From positions 173,187,146-173,251,145 of the forward strand of contig NC_133386.1 in the NCBI RefSeq assembly GCF_047511655.1: a DNA stretch of 64,000 bases, given 5' to 3'. Origin of the DNA: Castor canadensis. Its lineage: Eukaryota; Chordata; Mammalia; Rodentia; Castoridae. The translations under genes were made by a program, and so were the position numbers. Under the pieces are notes generated by a model, which did not search any database, was not told the DNA's origin, and saw nothing but the letters and a program-made list of their open reading frames with translations. Within the stretch, counting starts at the first letter, position 1. Every line of letters starts with the position of its first letter. Shown here one piece after another: positions 12,408 to 23,075 of this stretch.

Positions 12408-13602
12408 TGTGATTTTTTTTTTAATGCAAAAAAGCCAAACAACTTAACAAACTTGGAATAAAGAGATATTCCTCAACTTGATAAAGGGCATCTGCAAAAA
12501 CCTACAGTGAACCTAATACATGATGGTGAGGCTGAATAGCTTCCTCCAACAGTCAGAAACATGGTAAGGATGCCTGTTTGCTTCTTCTGTATAACATAGT
12601 CCTAGAGGTTTTCAACAACCAGTACAATTAGGCAAGAAAAATGAATAGAAGGTTTACATATGGGAAAGGAAAAAGAAAACTTCTTTATTTGAAGATGAAA
12701 TGATCTTATAGAAAATCCTATGGAATCCACCAAAAATTCCTCTTAAAACTAACAAGTATAACAAGACTATAGGATACAAGACTGATATTATAAAAATAAA
12801 CAATCTGAATATGAAAGTAAGATTAAAATTCTACTTATAACAGCATAAAGAAGATTAAAATAAAATAAATTTAACAAAAGAAGTATAAGCCCTATGCAAT
12901 GAGAATTACAAAATGCTTCTGAGGGAAATTAAAGCCCATCCAAATAAGAGGACAGACGGTTGAAATTCATGGATTAGAAGTTTCAGTACAGCAACAAAGG
13001 CAATTCTCTCCAAGCTGATAGATTCAATCAATTCTGATCAGAATTTCAGCAGACTTGTTTTTTGCAGAAATTTACAAGTAGATCCTAAAATTTATATAGA
13101 AATGCAAAACAACTAGAATAGGTAAAACAACCTGTAAAAGGAAGATAAGATTGGTGAACTTTCATTTACCTATTTCAACACTTATCACAGCTACAATAAT
13201 CAAGATGATATGCCACTGCCATAAAGACAGACATTCAGAACCACAGAACAGAACTGAGAGACCAGAAACAAATTTTTATCATCAGTTGTTTTTTGACAAA
13301 TGTGCAAGGCAACTGATTATAGAATTGTTTAAAATAGTTGGACAACTGCTGGTTGTACAATTAGATACTTACATGCAAAAAGACAGAGTTAGACCCTCAC
13401 CTGCACAAGCATTAACTCAAATAGATATAGGCTTAATGTAAGAGGTAAAACAATAAAAAGTTTAAGAGAAAATAGTTGAGATGTTGAGTTAAGCAAAGAT
13501 TTTTTACATACAACACAAAACCATGGTCCACAAAAATCATTAGACTTCAATAAAATACATGTTTTTCAATTCAAAAATACCATTAAGAAGACAAAAATTG
13601 AG

Positions 13603-13695
13603 CTGGGTGGAGTGGCTCAAGTGATAGAGCACCTGCCTGGCAAGTGTGAGGTCCTGATTTCACACCACAATACCACTATAAAAAAAAAAAAAAGA
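13603..13695 (+). repeat. ID-like SINE
   Basis: gctgggtggagtggctcaag, gatagagcacctgcctggca, then a poly(A) tail of 14. Inserted in the old L1. Confidence 0.8.
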
Positions 13696-13705
13696 ACACA
13701 AAAAT

Positions 13706-13880
13706 TGGGAGGCTGAGATCAGGATGATCACAGTTCGAGGCCAGCCCAGGCAAATAGTTCAAGAGACCCCATCTCCAAAATAATCAGAGTAAAATGGATT
13801 GGAAATATGGCAGTGTACAGTGCCTGCTTTGCAAGCATGAAGCCCTGAGTTCAAATCCCAGTCCTCCCCCCAAAAAAGGA
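13706..13880 (+). repeat. Composite B1/ID SINE, 5' truncated
   Basis: gggaggctgagatcaggatg, then ccagcccaggcaaatagttc (B1 half), then a diverged ID half (gccctgagttcaaatcccag) and A-rich end. Confidence 0.8.
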
Positions 13881-14799
13881 ACACAAAAGACAAGCAACAG
13901 AAACAGATTAAGAGAAAATGAAATAAATATCTGATTGAGGATTTGCACCCAGAATTTACAAAGAACTCCACAAAATAATTAAGAAGACAAACAACCCAAT
14001 CAAAAATGGGAAAAAGATATACACATTTCATGAAAGAAAATACGTGAATGGTTGATAACACAAGCTGTTCAACATCCTATCAGCAAACTGAAAATTCCAA
14101 GTCACAAGATACCACTTACATCTACTAGAATGGCTATAGTAAATAAGACAGACAATGGCAAATGTGGCAAGGATGTGAAGAAATGTGAACCCTTGTACAC
14201 TGTTGGTTTAAATGTAAAATGATGCAGTCACTTTTCAAAGTTTGGCAATGTCTCAGAATTCAAAGCTAAAACCACCATATATGACACAGCAAGTCCATTC
14301 CTAGGTATCTACCTAAGAGAAATGAAAACATGTCTACACAAAAGCTTATGTGTTAAAGTTCAAGAAGCATTATCCAGAACAGTCAAAAACTGGGAACAAC
14401 CTAAAACATTCACCAAACATGAATGGAAAGACAAAACTGAGTCTATCCATATGGTGGAATTCTATCTGGCAATAAAAAAGAAACAAATGACTGACATGCA
14501 TTACATTGTGGAGAGACTGTGAACACAGTTTGCTAAGTGAAAGAAGCTAGGCCCAAGACACTACACATTGCATGATTCCATATATATGAAATGTCCAGGG
14601 CAGGAAAATTCATAGAGACAGGAAGCAGATGAGTAATAGGCTGGGCTGGTGGTAGGAATGAGGATGAACTGTAAGTGGGCAGCCTAGATCTTATTGCAGT
14701 GATGAAACATTCTAAACATTTCAAACTGATGCATGGTGATGGCTGCACCCCTTGGGAAAGTTCCTCCAAATGACTGAATTACACATTTGAACTTGCTGT

Positions 14800-15288
14800 T
14801 TTCCTTTTTGTTATTGTGGTAAAATACATGTATCATAAACCTTCACATTTCAACTATTTTTGAATGTATAGTTTTGTGGCATTAAGTACTTTCACATTGT
14901 TGTGAAACCATGGTCACCATTCATCACTAGAACATGTTCCTCTTCTTCCAATGAAACTGCAGCCATCCAACACCAACTCCTCATTTCTCCTTCTCCCAAC
15001 CCCTAGTAGCCACCATTTTACTCATCGTCTCTACAATTTGACTATTCTAGGTACCTCATGTAGGTGGAATCATACAATAGTTGCCCTTTTGTGATTGGCA
15101 ATTTTTACTTGGCAAAATGTGTTTAAGGTTCATCCATATTATAGATTTGTTAAAATTCTCTTCCTTATAAAAACTGAATAGTAGTCCATTGTATGTATAT
15201 ATACCACATTTTGTTTATCCATCCATCCAATGATGGGGATTTGGACTACTCACTGTTGTGAATAATGCTGCTACAAATATTTGTATAT
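14800..15288 (-). repeat. Old LINE-1 3' end, reverse orientation
   Basis: gtagtccattgtatgtatat, ccatccatccaatgatgggg and ctactcactgttgtgaataa are the hallmark ORF2-end sequences of L1M/L1MB in reverse orientation. It abuts the + strand L1 remnant tail to tail at about 14800. Confidence 0.7.
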
Positions 15289-15407
15289 AAATAGTTTGCA
15301 AGACCCCATCTCCAAAATAACTAGAGCAAAATGGGCTGGAGATATAGCTCTAGTGGTACAGCACTTGCTTTGCAAGTGCAAAGCCCTGAGTTCACACCTC
15401 AGTCCCA
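15289..15407 (+). repeat. Composite B1/ID SINE, 5' truncated
   Basis: gtttgcaagaccccatctcc, then gggctggagatatagctcta and gccctgagttcacacctcag. Its tail is the (AAAT)n run that follows. Confidence 0.8.
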
Positions 15408-15412
15408 TAAAA

Positions 15413-15459
<47 letters not shown>

Positions 15460-15461
15460 AT
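15408..15461. repeat. (AAAT)n microsatellite in SINE tail
   Basis: About 13 tandem AAAT units, expanded from the SINE A-rich tail. On the - strand it encodes the repeated FIYL stretch of a spurious open frame. Confidence 0.95.
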
Positions 15462-15550
15462 GACATGTCAATAGATGACACATGCTGTTATTATAAATAA
15501 AGAATGGTAAATTTATTGCATAAAGTAAGCTTGAGAAAGTTAATTTCGAG

Positions 15551-15632
15551 GGCAGGGAGTGGAGCTCAGTGGTAGAGCACATGCTTAGCATGTATGAGGC
15601 CAAGGTTTTAATCTCCAATACCAAAAATTAAT
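15551..15632 (+). repeat. ID SINE
   Basis: gggagtggagctcagtggta, gagcacatgcttagcatgta and an A-rich end. Closer to the classical rodent ID/BC1 type than the local dimer. Confidence 0.75.
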
Positions 15633-15931
15633 TATAAAAATACGTATTATTGGTTTAAAAGGGGGGGAAATGAAAAAGTCCAAGAAAAAAAATATTGGCA
15701 ATCCCATTTAGAGATAACTACTTGAAAGAGTACTTTAAAAAAATTACTAAAGTTTAATTTGACCTGAAACATTTAGAAGGAACTAAAATGAAGAATTTGC
15801 TGAACTTCAGGTATTTGTTCACTTACAGAGGAATCCATTCCTAAATTATCCTCAAAGGCAAAAATGAATTTATGAAAAGCATTGAAGTTGAGTTGGGACA
15901 CATGGTTTTTCCATTTAAGTTCATGTTTCTT

Positions 15932-16130
15932 TTTCTTTCTTTTTTTTTTTTTGTGGTACTGGAGCTTGAACTCTGGGCCTCCACCTTGAGCCACTCCACC
16001 AGCCTTATTTTTGTGAAGGGTTTTTTGAGATAGTCTTGTGAACTATTTGCCTGGGCTGGTTTTGAACCGTGATCCTCCTGATCTCCGTCTCCTGAGCTAG
16101 GATTACAGGCGTGAGCCACCAGCACCTGGC
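15932..16130 (-). repeat. Composite B1/ID SINE with perfect 16-bp TSD
   Basis: Full composite SINE in reverse orientation, ending in the B1 5' end (gattacaggcgtgagccacc). The 16-mer taagttcatgtttctt occurs immediately left (15916-15931) and right (16131-16146). These exact duplications define the insert and imply a young copy. Confidence 0.93.
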
Positions 16131-16309
16131 TAAGTTCATGTTTCTTGGGGCATAGTTTAATCCCCAGGTGGACAGCTGTTTCATAGAAATCAGAGGATAT
16201 TTTGATCTTTGAACAAATAAAGAACCTGGATTTTTTTGATTAAAAACAAAAGAACAAAGTTAAAATCCTTAGCAAACTTCGATGGTAACTTTCTAAGAGA
16301 AGTTATTAA

Positions 16310-16659
16310 TTTATTTTTCTTTTATTCATATGTGCATACAATGTTTGGGTCATTTCTCCCCCTTCCTCCGCCCCTCCCTTACCTATCCCGCCCCATCCCT
16401 CTCCCCCCACCACCCCCAACTCCCTCGCTATCAGGCTGAAACTATTTTGCCCTTCTCTCTAATTTTGTTGAAGAGAGAGCATAAGCAATAATAGGAAGGA
16501 CCAAGGGTTTTTGCTAGTTGAGATAAGGATAGCTATATAGGGAGTTGACTCATATTGCTTTCCTGTACATGTGTGTTACCTTCTAAATTAATTCTTCTTG
16601 AGCTAACCTTTTCTCTAGTTCCTGGTCCCCTTCTCCTATTGGCCTCTGTCACTTTAAAG
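16310..16659 (-). mobile_element. 5'-truncated young LINE-1, 350 bp, with 16-bp TSD
   Basis: The L1 3' UTR tail, reverse orientation, of the same family as the large L1 at 48273-53288. Shared marks are ttattcatatgtgcatacaa, a C-rich block and ggaccaagggtttttgctag. It is flanked by perfect copies of taagagaagttattaa (16294-16309 and 16660-16675). No coding capacity. Confidence 0.93.
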
Positions 16660-17369
16660 TAAGAGAAGTTATTAAGGAATGGCTAGCTTTTAGGCAAAAT
16701 AACTAAGAAGATGACAAATCACTTCTTTAAAAACCGAGAGGAAGTGAATGACCTAGTGTCTAAAATAAATCTAAGCAGTGTATGCAGGAATTCTGAATCT
16801 CAGTCAGTTTCTCCTCCCTCTGAATTAACTGGTTCTTGTTTTAAAATATTATCTGCTCTAGCCTGAATATTATCCCCTAGATGTGTGGAATCTATTCATT
16901 TCATGTTCTGCTGTATTCAGTGTGAAAAAAGAATCATTTACAATGTGGAAATGAGATAAAAAGCTGAACAGCATGTCTATTCAATGTTCATATAGGAGAA
17001 TCATTTAACAACTCCACCCAAGGATTATTTGATTTTCTGGAAGAATGTGTCTGTGTTTGATTTTGCAATTACAAAAATTTAGAATGTATATACTATGAAT
17101 TACATGTTAATTTGTATTTTTCTACCTGGTTAGCAAAGGTATCTCAAAGGCTTTGGGTTTATTAGTATATAGGACATTAACCTGTTTCATTTGTAATCAA
17201 GTAATCTTACTCTGACATTCTTTTTTCTGTTTTGAAGATGCTTTTCCTGGCAGATTATATGAACTCTTCTCCTCAAGTGCTCTTGGAATCAGCCTTACCA
17301 CCTAATGGTTCAGTAGCAATTCATGAGCTGAACAAAACCTTGGACATGTTCCTATTTTACATAGCCATG

Positions 17370-18890
17370 ATTTTAACATTTTAATTATTATAGTTTTTCC
17401 ATATCCCCCTTTTTATACAGTTTTAGTGGGTTTCATTATTCCATTCTCATACATGCATATAATATTCATATTCATCTCCCATCACCTTCTACTTTCCCTC
17501 CTTCTACTTGTTCCCCCTCCCAAACAGTCCCTTTTTATATTCCTCTCTTTTTTTTCAGGTCTAGATTCCACACATAAAGAGAAAATATGTGATATTTGTC
17601 TTTCTGAGTCTGGTTTACTCTTTCTGAGCCTGTTTTTCATTATGGAGGTCTTTCATCCCCTTAGTTAAGTTTATTTCTAGGTATTTTTAAGCTATTATGG
17701 ATGGGATTGATTTCTTTCTCATACTATTTATTGTTGGTCTATAGAAAAACTACCGATTATTGTATGCTGAGTTTGTATCATGCTACTTGGCCAAAGATCT
17801 AACAGCTTTCTTGTTGAGTATTAGGGTCTTTAAGTAAAGGAACATATCATAAGTAAAGGACTCCTTCCTTTTCTGTTGTAACCCTTTTATTTATTTTTCC
17901 TGCTTTATTTGTCTGGCTATGAATTCAAGCACTATATTGAATAAGAGTGGAGAGAATGAACAACCTCTTCTCATTCCTGGCTTTAGAGGAAGTGCTTTTA
18001 GTTTCCCACAATTAACTACAATGTTGGCTATAGGTTTATTATGTTGAGCTATGTTGCTTTGATTTCTAGTTCCTTTAGGGCTCTTATTACAAAGGGATGT
18101 TGAGTTTTGTCAAAATCTTCCACATCTATTGAGATGATCATGTAATTTTTGTTCTTTATTCTGTTTGTGTGTTCTATTACATTAATTGATTTGCATATGT
18201 TGAACCATCCTTGCATCCCTGGAATGGAACTAGCTTGATCATGGTGTATAATCTTCTAAATGCATTGCTGAATTCAGTTTGCAAGTATTTTATTCAGAAT
18301 TTTTGTGTCTATATTCATTAAAGGAATGGTTTGTAATTTTCTTGTCATGTTTTTATCTGGTATTTGTGTCAGGGTAATACTGACTTCATAGAATGAATAT
18401 GGTAGTGTTCCTTCTCTTTCTATATCATGGAATAGTTTGAGGAGCATTGGTGTTAGTTCTTCATTGTTGTTAGCTCTTCTTTAAAGGTCTAGTAGAATTC
18501 AGAAGTTAATCTGTCTGGTCCTGGGCTTTTCTTTGTCGGGAGACTATTACTGCTTCAATCTCATTACTCATTATAATGGCTTAAATTGTTTTTATACTCT
18601 TGCTTCAATTTTTTAAGCCATATGCATCTAGAAATTTATCCAATTTTTCTAGACTTTTCAGTTTGAATTCTTTGAGAGTTCATCCACTTCCCTATTGCAG
18701 TGTTTACTGTTGTGGAATTGTTGGCTGTTGGGGGAGTCAAGTTGCCTTATTTTTTTCATGTTTCTTGTGTTTCTGATTTTGTATTTTCACATCTGAGGTT
18801 AAGTTGTTGGTTAGAGGTTTTAATTACTTGTAGTCTTTCAGTGATCAGTCAGGACCAGGTAGTGGCAGGGTTGAAGAGCAGTTTCTCACC
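17370..18890 (-). repeat. Older LINE-1 remnant with internal deletion
   Basis: Reverse-orientation L1. Its 3' UTR-like part (17370-17640, pyrimidine-rich with catacatgcatataatattc) joins directly to ORF2 reverse-transcriptase sequence (17640-18700). Recognisable antisense blocks are acatctattgagatgatcat and gaaccatccttgcatccctgg. The ORF2 3' half is missing. Many stops; dead copy. Confidence 0.75.
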
Positions 18891-18892
18891 AT

Positions 18893-18972
18893 GAGACTGG
18901 GGGTATAGCTCAACAGCTAACCATTTGCCCACAAGTTCAGGTCACTGGGTATGATCCCCAGCACAACTCAGA
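18893..18972 (+). repeat. ID-like SINE, diverged
   Basis: gactgggggtatagctcaac followed by ggtatgatccccagcacaac. Confidence 0.65.
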
Positions 18973-20256
18973 AGAAAACTAGCTGGAGTATCTTGGAGTT
19001 CCTACTGTACAGATTGGCACTGTATGTGGGCTGAGGGCAGGGGACAGTCAAGAGTCAGCTGAGTGCTGGGAGCTGCTTCTGTCTATAAGAAGCTGTGCAG
19101 TCTGTGGGCCAGGCAGGTTCCCATTTGTCCCACAGGCCCCTAGTTTGTCCCCACAGGGGTATCAAGCATCAAAGCCTAGGCATGTAACCTAAAAGCATCA
19201 GAGTTTGGGGAGCTAGCAGAGCACTGAGTCTGCACTTGAATGGGAGAACTCAACAGTTACGTTTTGATAGCTGATATATCTCCACTCACACTTTCTCCTC
19301 CCATCTACTGTGATTACTTACTCTTTAGGTTCAGAAGTGTCTAGGGAGCCTCCTTAAAATGCAGATTCCTTAGCCTGCCCCTTTGAGTCTAATTCAAGGA
19401 GTATGGTGTGGGGCTTAGGGCTTGGTGGTAGGCTTACTGGGGATCAGATCCAGAGTCTTATGCATGCTAACCAAGTGGTTTACCTTAGCTACATTCCCAG
19501 ACCTTTATAGGCATTCTAGTAAGCACCTCAGGAGATCCTGAGGTTTGTGGTGCTCAGGCTAGACACTTTGGGAAAACCAACTGAACTGGGTGCTGGTGAG
19601 GATCCTAATGTCATGTTGGTTCTAACTGTTCATAGGCAGTAGAGATGGGGGCAAGTAAATGTTGAGATGTTGGGATGGAACAGTACATTTCCCTAAACTT
19701 TGACTTGCCCAAGGCTATTGATCTCAGATGACCAAGTATCCATCAGCTGCAATAGATGGGGATGGGGCTGCAGGCAATCAGGATTCTGAATACACAGGCT
19801 GAACCACATGAAATTGGCAATACCTAACTATTTTTTGACCTTACAAAAAGGCAGCTTTATATGGTTTGCCCTAATAACTCCTCAGGGTTTCTAACTTGAA
19901 GCTTATTTGACAACCAACTTGTGAATGCAACAGTTTAGATAAGGGATTTTCATTATTTGGGCTCAGTGCTTCATAGCTTTCATCAGGTTTAAAGCAAAAA
20001 TTTTAAGGTCTGACTTCCCAGAAAAATGCATCCAGTACAACTTTTTGCATATAATCTCAGGGGAATTTATGGACTCCTTAAAGGCCCAGGGACTTGTGGT
20101 TAATCCTATTTCACAAATCTCTTTTTGAAGGCTGCACTCTTAAGGGGTAGAGTTTTGCTGCCACCTACTGCCACACTGTTCTTAAACTGGGTTTGTTTTG
20201 CCTTGTCATTGTCTTCCCATCTGGAGTTTTGTAGGAACTGTTAAGACTGTCATTTA
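18973..20256. other. Intergenic DNA, little recognised
   Basis: Apart from an ID fragment (19437-19500) I see no gene, RNA or classifiable repeat. Confidence 0.4.
19437..19500 (-). repeat. ID SINE fragment
   Basis: actggggatcagatccagag and ttagctacattcccag match the reverse complement of an ID unit. Confidence 0.55.
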
Positions 20257-20340
20257 GGACTGGGGGCATAGCTCAAATGGTAGAGCACATGCCTAGCGAG
20301 TGCAAAGTCCTGTGTTCAAACTCTAGTACCACAAAAAACT
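20257..20340 (+). repeat. ID-like SINE
   Basis: gactgggggcatagctcaaa, tggtagagcacatgcctagc and gttcaaactctagtaccac give A- and B-box segments and an A-rich end. Confidence 0.82.
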
Positions 20341-20763
20341 AAACGGAAAGTAGCTATCATCTTCTGCCAACTGACAGAGTAGTTCAATTATAGGCTGAAA
20401 TGGGTACCCGAAATTGATTTATTTATAATCTACACATTACACTGAATTATTGTTAGCACAGGGTGTGGGGAGAACTGTGTGCTGCTAGTTGAACACTATG
20501 CATTGTCTAGTGTAGTGAATATCCTTTATCTGGTTCTGGCTCTATGGAAACTTATTTAAAATGGTCTTGTAGTGGTTAACTTCTGTTTCTAGAATGCAAA
20601 TGATGTCCACTTCTCTTGACTTTCCTCCTCTACACTGTGGAAGAAGATCTTTTTGCCTTCATTTGCATAGTTATTTTGATATTTCTGGACTATGTGTTTA
20701 TTCTTCAACTTCTACATTGAACTGGTTATATCTTGGTTCCCTCATTAAGAGTTTAATGAAATT

Positions 20764-20988
20764 GACCAAGCACTACTGGCTCATGCCTGTTATCCTAGCT
20801 GCTTGGGAGGCTGAGATTGGGAGGATCACGGTTTGAGGCCAGTCTGGGCAAATAGTTTGCAAAACCCCATCTACAAAATACCCAGAGCAAAAATGGACTG
20901 GAGTTGTGGCTCAAGTGGTAAAGCACCTGCTTTGAAAACATAAAGACCTGAGTTCAATCCCCAGTCCCACCAAAAAAAAAAAAAATTT
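20764..20988 (+). repeat. Composite B1/ID SINE
   Basis: B1 half (ctactggctcatgcctgtta, gggaggctgagattgggagg), ID half (gactggagttgtggctcaag) and poly(A). Near full length. Confidence 0.88.
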
Positions 20989-21514
20989 AATAAAATCTTT
21001 AACACATGCTCTTTTGATATCTGTATGAGAGCCATATTACTCGTTTCAAAATTATCCTTTAATAAGATCTCAGATTCCCATATAAGACAGTTTTTTTTTC
21101 CCATTGAAATCTCATTCTAATTAAGGAAATGTGCAATGATGCAAGTAATTTTTAAGGTATTAACACATTTTCCATGCTCCTCTATTCCTGGCTGCCCCCA
21201 TTAAAACAGGTAAGATCATACCTCATGGCAGGCAGGTACATGGCAAGATGACAGAACAAAGATTGTAAATCTGGATTGTTTTTTTTAAAGCTTATGTTCT
21301 GAGAAGAATTTACAGAGGTAGAGTGAGAAAGGCCCTGAATCTTGGAGAAGCAAAGATGAGGCTTTTAAACAATGAGATATCTCCAGCTGAAGAGAGGAGG
21401 GATTGGTAGAAGCAGCGAGACCAGGCCAGACTGCTTGGATCAAGAGCAAGGAAGGGATGGGAGGGTCCAGAAGACTGGGTCCCTGGGTCAGTGCTAGCAC
21501 CTACAGACTAGAGA

Positions 21515-21520
21515 AGAGAG

Positions 21521-21581
<61 letters not shown>
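21515..21581. repeat. (GA)n microsatellite
   Basis: About 33 uninterrupted GA units. Likely polymorphic. Confidence 0.95.
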
Positions 21582-21586
<5 letters not shown>

Positions 21587-21975
21587 AATGCATGAATGAA
21601 TTTGTTTTCTAGCCTTCTGGGCTATTAAATTAAATCCTCAGGTCTTGACTCAAGAGGCAACTTGCAATTTAATCTAATAAACTCATTTATGTTTGGAGCT
21701 ATATATTAAAAGCAAACCAGAAGAGATAATATCAGAATACATTGGATGTAGTAAAACCAAGTGATTCATAAACCTTTTGTTTCAGTTGAATCAGTGTATA
21801 TATTATTTCCCTAAATGCATAAAAATAATCAAATTTAACTCTACTAATCTAGTTGTCAAACAAAAAAAACTGGCTTTCTTTCATTTTCTGTTTTCACGGT
21901 GGCTCCAAAGGAATATTTAATTAGGTCTAAAATAATTTTAAGTTTCTAACTATTCTAAAAGGAGTGACTAGCTAC

Positions 21976-22196
21976 TTTTTTTTTGGCAGCACTGGGGTTT
22001 GAACTGAGGGCCTCACACTTGCTAGGCAGGTGCTTTTACCACTCGAGCCACTCCAAGAGTCCTTTTTTGTGATGGGCTTTTTCAAGGTAAGAGTTTTGTG
22101 AACTGTCTGCCTGGGTTGGCTTCAAACCATGGTCCTGCTGATCTCTGCCTCCTGAGTAGCTAGGATTATAGGCGTGAGTCACGGGTGCCCAGCCTA
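21976..22196 (-). repeat. Composite B1/ID SINE
   Basis: Reverse-orientation dimer: ID half (gaactgagggcctcacactt, accactcgagccactcc) then B1 half (ctgcctgggttggcttcaaa, ggattataggcgtgagtcac). Confidence 0.87.
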
Positions 22197-22506
22197 CCTA
22201 CTTTCATAGATACAACAGGTCTGCTGTATCTATAAAGGTCCAGGTTCAATACCTGAGGAGAAATGCAGCTAGCATAAAGATAAAGAAACCAGTCTCTCTG
22301 GGGCAGGTTTTTTTTTTTTTTTTTAAGAAACCAAAACACAACCCCTGACAATTAGGTTAGAATGGCAAGTGGGAAAGTAGAAAGAATGAGAGGAATTATT
22401 TTTCAGGATTTTGAAATCTACTTTTCAGTGTGTATTTTTAACTTTGAGAAGTATAAAGCCTATGAAGACCAAACTCACCTTTATATTAAAATGTACACAT
22501 TTCTAT

Positions 22507-22860
22507 CCTGACTACTATAGTTTGGATCTGAAATGGTCCCTAAAATCCACATTAAAGGCCTGATCCCCAGTCAATGGTGTTATTGGGATGTGGAACCTTT
22601 AGGAGGTGGGCTTAGTGGAGGAAAGTTAGGTTACTGGGGGTGTGCCCAGGACTGGGATATTCCTGTCTCTTAGGTTCCTGGCTGTCATGAGGTGTGCAGC
22701 TCCATGTGCTCCTTCTATGATGCACTGTGCTGCTACAAGTACAAAGCCCCAGGGCAAATAATCATGGACTGAAATCTCTGAAACTTCAAGCTACAATAAA
22801 CCTGTCCTCCTTTTAAGTTGATTATTCCAGTTATCTTGTCACATTGGTGTTGGGGGAGTT
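22507..22860 (+). repeat. MaLR-like solo LTR, copy 2
   Basis: The same family as 9140-9522: ctatagtttggatctgaaat, ggtgttattgggatgtggaa, ggttactgggggtgtgccca, then aataaacctgtcctcctttt and a gttgattattccag end. Divergent from copy 1 and without clear target duplications. Confidence 0.65.
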
Positions 22861-22984
22861 AACTACCCCCCCCCAATAAAATTCCTATGATCATGCATCA
22901 GTCCCTTAAAGACAGAACTGTTACCGTATGAAGTACTCTTGGTTCTGTTGGTGCTAGTACAAAACTTAGTTTTAAAACACAAAA

Positions 22985-23075
22985 ATGGGCTGGTAGAGAG
23001 TGGCTCAATTGGTAGAGCTCCTGCCTATCAAGTGTCAGGCCCTGAGTTCAAACCTCGGTTATGTCAAGAAAAAAA
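22985..23075 (+). repeat. ID-like SINE
   Basis: gggctggtagagagtggctc, ggtagagctcctgcctatca, ccctgagttcaaacctcgg and an A-rich end. Confidence 0.82.

Larger units (their letters stand above)
12420..14800 (+). repeat. Old LINE-1 (L1M-type) remnant, ORF2 3' part and 3' UTR
   Basis: Decayed L1 in + orientation. 12480-13450 carries out-of-frame remains of the reverse transcriptase C-terminal region; an open piece at 13151-13441 covers a fragment. It continues after SINE insertions at 13603-13880 with 13900-14530, ending in a typical L1M 3' UTR (gtgatggctgcacccc at about 14738, then an acacatttgaac end). Many stops and frameshifts; non-functional. Confidence 0.75.

Noticed and set aside
15400-15465. 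CRISPR-like regular repeats or other tandem arrays
   Set aside because: All short-period arrays here are microsatellites without spacers; the genome is mammalian.
15271-15624. 117-codon - frame with FIYL repeats
   Set aside because: Translation of the (AAAT)n tail of a SINE and flanking repeats.
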